Shown here in pieces: positions 1 to 7,513 of a stretch of 64,000 nt of DNA. A program made the translations under genes and the position numbers. How positions within the stretch are numbered: the stretch's first letter is position 1; every line of letters starts with the position of its first letter. The DNA comes from Sporosarcina sp. FSL W7-1349. Lineage in GTDB: Bacteria; Bacillota; Bacilli; Bacillales_A; Planococcaceae. Location: assembly GCF_038003045.1 (NCBI RefSeq), contig NZ_JBBOOK010000002.1, positions 434,001-498,000 of the forward strand, read 5' to 3'. The notes below the pieces were generated by a model, which was given only the letters and a program-made list of their open reading frames with translations, did no database searches and had not been told where the DNA came from.

Positions 1-40
1 TATCACAATGTTGAATTAAGTGAATAAACAAGATTCCGCT

Positions 41-75
41 GTCCCATAGTCACCTTGACCATGGGACTGTTTTTT
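41..75 (+). terminator. Rho-independent terminator of a gene left of the window
   Basis: GTCCCAT pairs with ATGGGAC across a 13-base loop and is followed by a run of six T on the plus strand. It probably ends a plus-strand gene that lies before the window start. Confidence 0.6.
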
Positions 76-98
76 CATAGATATAAAATACAATTTTC

Positions 99-520
99 CT
101 ACAATAAGCCTTTCTTAAGCAGTCCCACTTCCTCCGCACTCAGCTTGGTCAATTTGATAATCTGCTCGGCAGCAAACCCTTCGCTTAGCATGGCCTTTGC
201 TAAGTTCCGGCGTTCTTCCAACTGCCCCTCGATTTTTCCTTCAAGCCTCCCCTTCTCCTCGCCCTCCCTCTGTTTCATGGCAAGTGCCTCTTCCAACGTC
301 GGGGATAACTCCCATTTATCGGATTGTAGCATCTGGCTGTCCTCCTTTTTCAATAATGGAATCATGTTGCCACTAAGCCTTTTCCTCAAATTAACCGGAA
401 GTTGTAATAAATAATCTATAAAATAAAACCAATCACCTTTTTCCATAACCCATCCTGATTTACAAAATCCCCATCCGCTTCATAGTCATCCGTTTGTTCC
501 AACACGAATTCAGCCAGCAT
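99..520 (-). pseudogene. Rpn-family recombination-promoting nuclease / putative transposase, deleted remnant
   Basis: Two pieces of one gene family lie in different frames. The 5' piece (ATG at 520) reads MLAEFVLEQTDDY then DGDFVNQDGLWKKVIG, the usual start of Rpn/PDDEXK 'putative transposase' proteins, and hits a stop near 416. The 3' piece (446 to 99) carries the typical C-terminus: a helical stretch, a Lys/Glu-rich segment EGEEKGRLEGKIEGQLEERR, and a final short helix. The catalytic PD-(D/E)xK core that should lie between them is missing, so this is an internal deletion plus frameshift, not a working nuclease. Intact family members are about 280-300 residues. Family assignment comes from recognised motifs. 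Confidence 0.7.
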
Positions 521-612
521 AATTCCATCCCTTTTATTCAGACTATTAAATCTAATATACCAAACGCGAACATACGTTTCAAGAGAAACAAAAAAGATGA
601 TGCCGTGTCACA

Positions 613-1161
613 TCATCCGTTCCCCATCTCTTCTATTTCATTCCCGTCCTGATCGAAATAAGTAAAAGTAAAGGCATACTGTCCTTCTCCCGATTTCGGT
701 ATATCCAACCACTTCACAGCCGCCTCACCGACCGGCAGTTCGATTTTTTCCGAAAATCCGTTCACCTCTACTTGCACGGCAGCCACCTGATTTTCCGAAT
801 TAGTCACAAAAATGAATGACGGTCCTTCTTGGACGTCCATGTAAAGAAGACTAGTGTTGAAGATAGCGAGCGGTTCACCTGTCTGTTTCTCGCTTCGCAC
901 CCACTCATAGTTCCCTTTTGCATTCTTCCGGAACATCGCCAGCGCCTGATTGGTGTCATTATGCAAATACGTAACGACCCGGTACTTTTCAACATCTTTA
1001 ATCTCCAAAATCGTTACATCTCCGTGCTGTTCCTGCTCCAGAAGTATCCGGCCTATCGATTCTGCATCATTCCCGTTGAGCGGCTTCTCTCTCATCCAGA
1101 ACAGTATTACGGCGCCGACCACCAAGACAACAGCGAACAGCAAAGGATTCCGTCTCCGCAT
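613..1161 (-). CDS. Membrane-anchored hypothetical protein
   Basis: A 182-residue protein that I cannot assign to a family. Residues 5-22 are a single hydrophobic segment after an Arg-rich start (MRRRNPLL), so it is a signal anchor or uncleaved signal peptide with the rest outside the cell. The exported part is rich in beta-forming residues and has no cysteine pair, lipobox or catalytic motif that I can see. A GGAAGGGAG ribosome site lies 6 bases before the ATG. The next gene on the same strand, a lipoprotein, ends at 1224 about 60 bases upstream of its transcript, so the two could be co-transcribed from the lipoprotein promoter. The function is unknown. Confidence 0.6.
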   Translation of the reverse strand: MRRRNPLLFAVVLVVGAVILFWMREKPLNGNDAESIGRILLEQEQHGDVTILEIKDVEKYRVVTYLHNDTNQALAMFRKNAKGNYEWVRSEKQTGEPLAIFNTSLLYMDVQEGPSFIFVTNSENQVAAVQVEVNGFSEKIELPVGEAAVKWLDIPKSGEGQYAFTFTYFDQDGNEIEEMGNG

Positions 1162-1223
1162 AGCGCTCTCCCTTCCACTTATCCACTGTACGTATGGAAA
1201 CCCTATTATGTTTCAAATGAATC

Positions 1224-1610
1224 TTACAACTTCACATCCTCCGTCAACTCATACAAATCGAAAATATTCTTCTGAACGACGATAGACATGATCTTGCCTT
1301 CCTTTTTGAAAAAGTGGACATTGCCAACTCGGCTCTCTTCCACTTCCGTCCAGCCCCATTTTTCAATCTCTCCCAAGTATGCAGCAGGCGGTGTGCCTTC
1401 TGCGTCACCGATGTCTTTCAATTTATATTTTGCCGATTTGGCGATTTCCCCCGTACATGCTTCAGGTTTGATTTCATACGCATTTTTGGGTACGGGGAAA
1501 CCCGAATTGATGACTGCCATCCGATACCCGTCCTCATCGCTATACGTATAGGCACATCCCGCCAATCCAAAAGCCGCCACGACTAGTACTAAAACCAGCA
1601 TCCGTTTCAC
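1224..1610 (-). CDS. Small lipoprotein of unknown function
   Basis: A 128-residue predicted lipoprotein. The start codon is GTG at 1610, 8 bases after GAGGAGGT. MKRMLVLVLVV is a typical n-region plus hydrophobic core, and LAGC gives a lipobox with the acylated cysteine at residue 19. The mature domain (about 110 residues) contains GFPVPKNAYEIK and a C-terminal VHFFKKEGKIMSIVVQKN, which looks like a small alpha/beta domain, but I know no named function for it. It should be attached to the outer face of the membrane. It lies directly upstream of the membrane-anchored protein at 613-1161 on the same strand. Confidence 0.65.
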   Translation of the reverse strand: MKRMLVLVLVVAAFGLAGCAYTYSDEDGYRMAVINSGFPVPKNAYEIKPEACTGEIAKSAKYKLKDIGDAEGTPPAAYLGEIEKWGWTEVEESRVGNVHFFKKEGKIMSIVVQKNIFDLYELTEDVKL

Positions 1611-1708
1611 TGCGACAACCTCCTCACAGAAACTTCACAGCTTATTATCTTCAGCTTACTAGGGTCTGCGGTACTTGTCATCCAACGGATTTGTGACATT
1701 TTGGAAAT

Positions 1709-2533
1709 TCAAACATCACCGGCTTCCTCATACGTCAAAAACGGTTCGTACATCGTAATAGCATGATTTTCGGTGATGAACTCATCCTCAATCTGCTCGC
1801 CGTCCAAATCAAACACTTTTCGATAAATGGAATTATGCCGTACATAGCCGCCCCAAAACTCACGAGTGAAACTATGGTCCTTCTCGTACACTTCATATTT
1901 CCGTGTCGCCGGGGCCGTTGATCGCCACTCCCCAACCAAGTTCAAATCGGTCAGATAGACAATGAGCTGATAGGTCTCATTCGTTTCGTTCTTAATTTGT
2001 AAATCCAAATAATTGTACGCACATGTCGCTCCGCTGCCGAATGGCTGGTTCCGTTTCGAATCCGGGAATACGTCGTAGCTATGGCGATACCGTTCCGTCA
2101 CCGTCAATGGCGTGTGAAGCGTCATCCAATAAATCAAATTCGACAGCTGGCACAGACCGCCCCCGACACCGACCGTCACCTTCCCGTAATGCAGCACCAT
2201 CCCCTCGACGTACCCTTTCCGTTTTGTCGTGTTGCCGATCAGCCGCCAATAGGAAAACGTCTCCCCCGGTTTGATGACAATCCGATTCACCCGTTGCGCC
2301 GCAATTTTTAGATTCGTCACCTTATTGGATTGCAATTCCATCTCGACGTCTTTCAACTGACGCATCAACGGGGTCTGATGCTTAAACCACACATGCCCAA
2401 GCTTGTCCTCCCCTTTTGTCCTCGCATACATTTTCCTATCCAACATCCACTCTGCATACCGTTTCAAACGGTACGCTTTCGTCCCCATGTATATCCGCAA
2501 AGCACTGCGCTTCTTCGGTTTCATTGAATCCAC
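1709..2533 (-). CDS. VanW family protein
   Basis: A 274-residue protein carrying the VanW domain, named after an accessory gene of some vancomycin-resistance clusters; its biochemical role is unknown. The domain marks are GETFSYW (about residue 90), GGGLCQLSN (about 124-132) and RHSYDVFPD. The frame is open further upstream, to an ATG at 2695, but GGAGGGG lies 6 bases before GTG 2533, and the extra N-terminus is unlike the family, so I choose the GTG. There is no clear signal peptide. No vanA/vanB-type resistance gene is nearby, so the name should not be read as evidence of glycopeptide resistance. Confidence 0.8.
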   Translation of the reverse strand: MDSMKPKKRSALRIYMGTKAYRLKRYAEWMLDRKMYARTKGEDKLGHVWFKHQTPLMRQLKDVEMELQSNKVTNLKIAAQRVNRIVIKPGETFSYWRLIGNTTKRKGYVEGMVLHYGKVTVGVGGGLCQLSNLIYWMTLHTPLTVTERYRHSYDVFPDSKRNQPFGSGATCAYNYLDLQIKNETNETYQLIVYLTDLNLVGEWRSTAPATRKYEVYEKDHSFTREFWGGYVRHNSIYRKVFDLDGEQIEDEFITENHAITMYEPFLTYEEAGDV

Positions 2534-2658
2534 GGATTTCCCCTCCCATTTCTTTCTGTACTTCACCCGGTCTTTTCTGCAACTCACCTGTAGAAAGTAG
2601 CATCTCACCGAGAACCGGCTGTGCCATTTATAAAACCACCATATACTTTCAGTAACAA

Positions 2659-2838
2659 GAAAAGCGCAGGGCGCCCGCATAGAGGCGACAGGCATAAGCC
2701 ATGCCGGACGGGCGGCGTTCTTTGCCGCATGGCTGGCATGGCTTATGACCCCGGAGGTGCCTTAATTTCTGCAAAGAACGCAGAAATACGGCAAATCGAC
2801 CCTTCGCTGTTCGATTCTCTGGCGCTCGGAGCTGGACA
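2659..2838. repeat. Structured intergenic repeat element (REP/MITE-like)
   Basis: A non-coding block between vanW and the ABC transporter gene. It holds a perfect 13-bp inverted repeat, CATAAGCCATGCC (2693-2705) with GGCATGGCTTATG (2735-2747), and a second hairpin, ATTTCTGC/GCAGAAAT (2765-2787). It begins GAAAAGCGCAGG and ends GGCGCTCGGAGCTGGAC. These ends resemble scattered Bacillales intergenic repeats that start GAAAAGCGGAGGCG and end GGCGCTGGAGCTGGAC. That resemblance is from memory and was not tested by a search. Confidence 0.55.
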
Positions 2839-2865
2839 TCAAACAAAAGCACGGAGGGATTTACG

Positions 2866-3579
2866 ATGATCCAAGTGAACGATCTTCAAAAATCATATGG
2901 CAACCACCACGTCCTCAAAGGAGTGAATTTCCAAGCGCAGGCCGGGGAAATCATCGGCGTTATCGGCAAAAACGGTGCCGGCAAATCGACGTTCCTCGAA
3001 ATTCTCATGACGCTGAAATCTTATGACAGTGGAACAGTCACTGTTTTTGATCAAAACATTCAGTCTCTTACAATCGGCGAACTGGAAGGACTGCGGAAAG
3101 AGATTTCCGTGGTTCTGCAACCGACCCAGTTTTATAAAACACTGAAGGTCGAGGAACTGCTGAAACTGTTCAAGGCGTACTACCGCTCCTCTATCGACAT
3201 CGGGGAAATCATGGTCGACTTCAAGCTGGAGCCCCATCGCAAAAAGTATTTCGACAAACTATCGGGCGGGTGGAAGCAGATTGTCAGCCTCGCCATCGCC
3301 TTCCTGTCCAAGCCGAAACTCCTGATTCTGGATGAACCGACGACCGGCCTCGATCCGCATATGCGGAACACGCTCTGGCAGTACATCACAGCGTACAATC
3401 AATCGACCGGCGGCACCGTCATTTTGACAACCCACAACATGGATGAGGTCGAACTGTATTGCGACAAAGTGCTGCTGATCAACGAAGGCGTCGCTGAAGT
3501 ATTCAGACCGACGGATGAAATTTTGGCTTCCGGCTTTTCATCCATACATGATTTCTACTTACAAAAGGTATCTATTTAA
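2866..3579 (+). CDS. ABC transporter ATP-binding protein (ABC-2 type)
   Basis: A 237-residue ATPase that powers the membrane protein encoded 12 bases downstream. Walker A is GKNGAGKST (about 34-42), the signature is LSGGW (about 131-135), Walker B is LLILDEP followed by TTGLDP (about 153-163), and the switch histidine lies in TTHNMDEVE. The signature has W where most have Q. This arrangement is typical of ABC-2 exporters for antibiotics, lipids or peptides, and the substrate cannot be read from the sequence. The ATG has a GGAGGGATTTACG ribosome site. With the permease, the LytTR protein and the DUF3021 protein it forms a four-gene unit. Confidence 0.9.
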   Translation: MIQVNDLQKSYGNHHVLKGVNFQAQAGEIIGVIGKNGAGKSTFLEILMTLKSYDSGTVTVFDQNIQSLTIGELEGLRKEISVVLQPTQFYKTLKVEELLKLFKAYYRSSIDIGEIMVDFKLEPHRKKYFDKLSGGWKQIVSLAIAFLSKPKLLILDEPTTGLDPHMRNTLWQYITAYNQSTGGTVILTTHNMDEVELYCDKVLLINEGVAEVFRPTDEILASGFSSIHDFYLQKVSI

Positions 3580-3591
3580 GGAGGAGTTCAC

Positions 3592-4338
3592 ATGTTAGCG
3601 ACCCAATTAAAATACGACTTGCTGATGTTTTCAAGAGAATTGTTCTATGTTATCTTTACGATCATTGTACCGCCTGCCACGTATCTTTTCATGGGCCAAT
3701 TGTTCGGGGATGCCACATATGCAGGGAACTTATCTTACGCTGAGACATACACGCCGTCATTCATCCTGCTTATTACATTCGGTGTCGTCTTCTTCGCATT
3801 CGGCTTCGACCAAGTGATGAACCGGGTGTCTGGAGTGGAAAAGCGCATTAGCCTTTCACCCGTTCCTGCAAGGACGTTGCTGGTCTCCAGCATTCTAAAA
3901 TCTATCATCATTACAAGTTTCGGCTATTTGTTTGTGCTGCTCATCGGCATAATCGCTTACGATCTCGCGTTTCGTCCGTTGCAATTTATATTATCCTACA
4001 GTTTTTTCATCGTGCTGAATGCCTTGTTGCTCGTCATTTCGGCAGCAATCTACTCCTTCTTCAACAGTCTGAACGGCGCTTTGGTGTTCTCCATCGTCCT
4101 GTTCCAGATCGTCATGATCACAGGCGGATTTTCGATGCCCGTCGACCTTATGCCACAGTTCGTTCAGCTGATTGCGGGCGTCAACCCGCTTTATCATATG
4201 AATCAATTATTCATCGCCGTCTGGAACGGCCAATGGCAGTGGAACACCGATACCTGGCGATCGATCGGCTATGTAGCAGGATTGTCGATCATCGCTCTCC
4301 TCGTCCTGCGGTTAGCTTCAAAAAAGCGAGTCGCCTGA
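3592..4338 (+). CDS. ABC-2 type transporter permease
   Basis: A 248-residue membrane protein with about six hydrophobic helices, the usual layout of ABC-2 permeases. After an amphipathic N-terminus it has segments near residues 20-40, 55-80, 105-130, 138-165, 172-195 and 222-240. ERISLSPVPARTLL between helices 2 and 3 is a typical coupling region of this family. It follows the ATPase gene after 12 bases and has GGAGGAG before the ATG, so the two form one exporter. The substrate is unknown. The nearby LytTR/DUF3021 pair is often found beside such exporters and probably controls them. Confidence 0.85.
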   Translation: MLATQLKYDLLMFSRELFYVIFTIIVPPATYLFMGQLFGDATYAGNLSYAETYTPSFILLITFGVVFFAFGFDQVMNRVSGVEKRISLSPVPARTLLVSSILKSIIITSFGYLFVLLIGIIAYDLAFRPLQFILSYSFFIVLNALLLVISAAIYSFFNSLNGALVFSIVLFQIVMITGGFSMPVDLMPQFVQLIAGVNPLYHMNQLFIAVWNGQWQWNTDTWRSIGYVAGLSIIALLVLRLASKKRVA

Positions 4339-4350
4339 AAACTTCTTACA

Positions 4351-4383
4351 GACAATAGCTACCATGTCCGGTACACTATTGTC
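4351..4383. promoter_or_regulatory. Inverted repeat before the LytTR gene
   Basis: GACAATAG (4351-4358) and CTATTGTC (4376-4383) are perfect 8-bp arms separated by 17 bases, just before the ribosome site of the LytTR regulator. It could be an operator for that regulator or an mRNA hairpin that reduces read-through from the permease gene. There is no T-run, so a terminator is unlikely. Confidence 0.4.
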
Positions 4384-4399
4384 GAAAGGAGAGAGTGCT

Positions 4400-4858
4400 A
4401 TGAAAATATCTTTAAGCATCGATTCCGACTACGAAGAAACAAAGATTATCATTCAGTGCAATGAATTGGATTCTTCTATCCAAGAATTGCTTGATTTCAT
4501 AAAAGGCCAGGAAACCGAATTCCTCGTCGGTAAGGACGGAGAAATGCAGCATATTCTAAAGCCGGTCGAGATCCATTATTTTTACGCAGAAGGCGATTCC
4601 GTCATGGCAGTGACCAATGATGGGACGTTCAAGTTGAAGGAAAAGTTGTATGAATTGGAGAAGCTGCTGCCTTCCTCGAAATTCATCCGACTGTCGAAAT
4701 CGGTCATCGCCAATCTGCATGAACTGAGCCGATTCGAAGCCTCCTTCAACGGAACGCTCTGCGTCCATTTCAAATCAGGTGCGAAAGAATACGTCTCCCG
4801 CACCTACGTCAATACGATCAAAGAAGCACTTAAATTGAACAGGAGGAAAAACGGATGA
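4400..4858 (+). CDS. LytTR-domain DNA-binding regulator
   Basis: A 152-residue transcription regulator made of a short N-terminal region and a C-terminal LytTR DNA-binding domain (about residues 55-145). The domain marks are IHYFYAEGDSV, KLYELEKLL, FIRLSKSVIANL and YVSRTYVNTIKEAL. There is no receiver domain, so it is not a phosphorylation-driven response regulator. I start it at ATG 4400 after AAAGGAGAGAG; a longer reading from 4364 lacks a ribosome site. Its end overlaps the next gene by 4 bases. Regulators of this shape paired with a DUF3021 membrane protein are common in Firmicutes next to ABC-2 exporters, and a membrane-linked regulatory pair is the likely role. Confidence 0.85.
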   Translation: MKISLSIDSDYEETKIIIQCNELDSSIQELLDFIKGQETEFLVGKDGEMQHILKPVEIHYFYAEGDSVMAVTNDGTFKLKEKLYELEKLLPSSKFIRLSKSVIANLHELSRFEASFNGTLCVHFKSGAKEYVSRTYVNTIKEALKLNRRKNG

Positions 4859-5262
4859 AAACATTTCTCACCCGCAGCATACTCGGCATCTTCTTCGGAG
4901 CGTTCCTCTCGGTAGCGTTCACATTTCTTTTCATCTATGCGAGCGGCGCCGAAACGCTCGATGCCCAAATCTTCGTCAAAAACACGCTAGGCAGCATCTT
5001 CTCCGGCTGGTTTTTCACCGTCAGCCCACTCTATTTTGAAAATGAAAAGCTAAGCCTCGCGCAACAGACCGCCGCCCATTTCATCACAGTAGCTATTCTT
5101 TATTTCATCGTCACATTTGGCCTGCAATGGATTCCGTTCTCCCTCCGCAATGCTTTGCTCGTCCTGTTGCTGTTCGTAGTCGTCTATACGATTATCTGGC
5201 TTTCCTTCTATCTATATTTCAGGAAGCAAGCGGAGAAACTGAATGCCGAATTGGCGGAATGA
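4855..5262 (+). CDS. DUF3021 family membrane protein
   Basis: A 135-residue protein with four membrane segments (about residues 8-30, 41-61, 73-93 and 101-123) and a short basic C-terminal tail (RKQAEKLNAELAE). Size and pattern fit DUF3021, whose members usually follow a LytTR regulator gene, as here (4-base ATGA overlap). The pairing suggests that it holds or senses for the LytTR protein at the membrane, but that is inference. It is the last gene of the exporter unit and is followed by a degenerate repeat region. Confidence 0.8.
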   Translation: MKTFLTRSILGIFFGAFLSVAFTFLFIYASGAETLDAQIFVKNTLGSIFSGWFFTVSPLYFENEKLSLAQQTAAHFITVAILYFIVTFGLQWIPFSLRNALLVLLLFVVVYTIIWLSFYLYFRKQAEKLNAELAE

Positions 5263-5286
5263 GTCGTTTAGCGAGTGAGGATTAGA

Positions 5287-5446
5287 ATATGTTTCGGAGT
5301 CGTACAGGAATGTTGGGAGGTCCTTCGAAAATGTTGGGAGGTTGGATGAATGTGTCTCGAAGTTCAACCAAAACGTTGGAAAATTCCCTGATAATGTTGT
5401 GAGGTTCCGCGGAAATGCCATGAGGTCCGTTGAATACGTTTCGAGG
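5287..5446. repeat. Degenerate 21-bp tandem array (family A, site 1)
   Basis: About seven units of 19-23 bases, mostly 21, fill the gap between the DUF3021 gene and the LysE terminator. Typical units are AATGTTGGGAGGTCCTTCG and AATGTTGTGAGGTTCCGC. The core AYGTTNNRARGTT is shared with the arrays at 53.4 and 59.5 kb. No start codon with a ribosome site opens it as a gene. Confidence 0.6.
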
Positions 5447-5470
5447 CCGCCCGGGACTCCATATCCCAAT

Positions 5471-5510
5471 AAAAACCTAGGCATGCCGTTTAAATAGCAA
5501 GCTTAGGTTT
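5471..5510 (-). terminator. Terminator of the LysE-family gene
   Basis: On the minus strand AAACCTAAGC pairs with GCCTAGGTTT, with one bulged or mismatched position, and a T-rich stretch follows. It lies 14 bases after the lysE-like stop codon. T-richness on the plus side suggests that it may also stop plus-strand transcripts. Confidence 0.6.
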
Positions 5511-5523
5511 CTCATTTTCTACG

Positions 5524-6159
5524 TTATGTGACATTCTCAATAAGTTGGATCGCCATATAAACGGCGACTGCCCATACGATGAGGGCTGAGATTTTATTTA
5601 ACCCATGCATGAGCTTGCCGCTGGCGTCAAGCCTTCCGAGGAAGCGCCCCGCCGCAGCCAGGCCGATGAACCAAAGCCATGAAACTATGATAGTGGCCAT
5701 AGTAAATGCCCATTTTTCCTCGTTTTCGTAGTTCAGTGAGTTCGTGCCGATGACTCCGATCGTATCCAGAAGCGCATGCGGATTCAAAAGAGAGACTGAT
5801 GCCGCGAAGATGATTTGCCGTTTGGCGGTAAACCGTTCGGCTTCCGTTTCCGGCGACGCGGCCTCACTGCGCCATAGGGAGAATCCGATGAATAGCAAAA
5901 AGAGGATACCGAAACCAAAAATGATATTTTCCAGCCAGCCAAATGTCAGGACGAGCAAGGAAACGCCCGACACCGCGGCGAGAATGAGGATTGTGTCGCT
6001 GACAGCGGCTGTCACGACGACGGGCAATGCCCTGCTGAACACAGGCTGCAGCGCGCCTTGATTAAACACAAACACATTTTGCACGCCTAGCGGCACAATA
6101 AGCCCGAAGGCAAGAATGATTCCATGTATGATGGCTTCTAACAATTGTTCCACTTCCAA
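5524..6159 (-). CDS. LysE family amino acid exporter
   Basis: A 211-residue membrane protein with the LysE/RhtB layout of about six helices. The N-terminal half contains GIILAFGLIVPLGVQNVFVF, followed by NQGAL, the best-conserved LysE mark, which lines the transport path. The middle has a hydrophilic loop (RSEAASPETEAERF) and the second half contains SLLNPHALLDTIGVIG, matching the family's NPxxxLxT element. The family exports basic or other amino acids using the proton gradient; the exact amino acid is not readable here, although this subtype (LysE/ArgO) usually moves arginine or lysine. It is a single gene between two hairpins. Confidence 0.85.
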   Translation of the reverse strand: MEVEQLLEAIIHGIILAFGLIVPLGVQNVFVFNQGALQPVFSRALPVVVTAAVSDTILILAAVSGVSLLVLTFGWLENIIFGFGILFLLFIGFSLWRSEAASPETEAERFTAKRQIIFAASVSLLNPHALLDTIGVIGTNSLNYENEEKWAFTMATIIVSWLWFIGLAAAGRFLGRLDASGKLMHGLNKISALIVWAVAVYMAIQLIENVT

Positions 6160-6177
6160 ACCGATTTCAGTCTACGG

Positions 6178-6210
6178 AAAGACCGCGCAGCACAAACCCG
6201 CGCGGTCTTT
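6178..6210 (-). terminator. Terminator of the RlmI-like methyltransferase gene
   Basis: AAAGACCGCGC pairs with GCGCGGTCTTT over an 11-base loop. It lies 3 bases after the stop codon of the methyltransferase and directly before the LysE gene start, so it also insulates the LysE promoter. Confidence 0.75.
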
Positions 6211-6213
6211 GAC

Positions 6214-7410
6214 TTATTTCAACTTCTTTAAGATAACAACTTTCAAATAATTGAATTCCGGGAAATCCCGATTCGTCCGGAAGTCCTTCGGCAAAGAAGA
6301 TTCTTCGAGAATTTTATATTTTGATCCGGCATCTGCGAATGCCTTCTCGATAAACGTTTTGAATTTTTTCATCCCGAAGCTTGAATTATTCGTGGAAGCG
6401 ACAATGATTCCGTTTTTCTCAGTGACTGCAATCGCATCCATCAGCAAGGCGGGATAGTCCTTCGCCGTGCTGAACGTGTACTTCTTCGAACGGGCAAAGC
6501 TCGGTGGATCGAGGATGACAAGGTCGAACTTCAATTCATGCCGCTTCGCATACCGGAAGTAATCGAAGACATCCATCACTTTAATATCTTGCTGTTCGTA
6601 ATCGATGCCATTTACACTGAACTGCTCGATCGTCTTCGCCACACTACGTTTCGCCAGATCAACACTCGTCGTCTTGATGGCGCCGCCCATTGCCGCGGCC
6701 ACGGAAAACGCGCCCGTGTAGGAAAATGTGTTGAGCACCTGTTTCCCTTCCGCGTAATGATCGCGGATTGCCTTCCGCACATCCCGCTGATCCAAGAAAA
6801 TCCCGGTCATCGCCCCGTCATTCAAATCGATGGCGAAGTTCATGCCGTTTTCCTTGACAATGATCGGAAAATCTCCCGGCTCCCCTTTGACAAAGTCATC
6901 CTGCTCGATATACTGGCCTTTCGTATCGAACCGCTTCTTCTCGTAAATCGCCTTGTAGTCGACCACTTTCTCGAATACGCCATATACATGATGTTTTAGG
7001 GAATAAATCCCTTCGCTATACCAACTCACCATATAGTAGCCCGCAAAATAATCGATTGTCAGCCCACCGATCCCGTCGCCTTCGCCATTGAACACACGGA
7101 ATGCGGTTGTCTCCGGATCGGCAAACAGTGCCTCGCGCCGAGCCAGCGCCGCCTGGATTTTGGACTGGAAAAAGTCAAAATCGATCTCTTCCTCTTCCTT
7201 GCGCGTCAACACCCAGCCGATGCCTTTATTCTGGACACCGTAATACCCCTTCGCGATAAAACGGCGATCTTTATCCAACAACCGTAGCAGGCTGCCTTCT
7301 TTCACTAAGACATCTGGATTGAGGACCGCATCCTTCAAAATGAGCGGATACCCCTTCTTCAGCTCCGCACTATGTTTCGCATTCACTTGTACATCAATTG
7401 TTTTCGCCAT
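6214..7410 (-). CDS. Class I SAM-dependent rRNA methyltransferase, RlmI/YwbD-like
   Basis: A 398-residue cytosolic enzyme of the family that methylates C5 of a cytosine in 23S rRNA. The N-terminal part (about 1-75, KKGYPLILKDAVL, GSLLRLLDKDRRFIAKG) is a PUA RNA-binding domain. A linking region contains FRVFNGEGDGIGGLTIDYF. The C-terminal Rossmann methyltransferase has the SAM loop NTFSYTGAFSVAAA (about 229-242) and the catalytic DPPSFARSK motif (about 306-314). The ATG is chosen from the PUA start and a preceding AAGGATGAAATC site. It stands alone with its own terminator. Target-base assignment is from the family. Confidence 0.85.
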   Translation of the reverse strand: MAKTIDVQVNAKHSAELKKGYPLILKDAVLNPDVLVKEGSLLRLLDKDRRFIAKGYYGVQNKGIGWVLTRKEEEEIDFDFFQSKIQAALARREALFADPETTAFRVFNGEGDGIGGLTIDYFAGYYMVSWYSEGIYSLKHHVYGVFEKVVDYKAIYEKKRFDTKGQYIEQDDFVKGEPGDFPIIVKENGMNFAIDLNDGAMTGIFLDQRDVRKAIRDHYAEGKQVLNTFSYTGAFSVAAAMGGAIKTTSVDLAKRSVAKTIEQFSVNGIDYEQQDIKVMDVFDYFRYAKRHELKFDLVILDPPSFARSKKYTFSTAKDYPALLMDAIAVTEKNGIIVASTNNSSFGMKKFKTFIEKAFADAGSKYKILEESSLPKDFRTNRDFPEFNYLKVVILKKLK

Positions 7411-7513
7411 GATTTCATCCTTATTTCGTAGTTTGTTTCATTATCGCATGTTTGCGGCTAAATTGCGAAAAGCGGAGGAACTAGAACCGTTATCTTTTCA
7501 TCCCTCTCCTTTT

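Noticed and set aside
1709..2533. Vancomycin-resistance locus because of VanW
   Set aside because: No ligase, dehydrogenase or dipeptidase gene of a van cluster is nearby; VanW proteins are common in insensitive and sensitive species alike.
2534..2695. N-terminal extension of the VanW protein to ATG 2695
   Set aside because: The extra 54 residues have no ribosome site and include part of the intergenic repeat; GTG 2533 has a strong site.
5212..5484. Minus-strand open frame of 90 codons over the 21-bp array
   Set aside because: Its length follows from the 21-bp period being divisible by three; there is no ribosome site, and it crosses the DUF3021 gene end.
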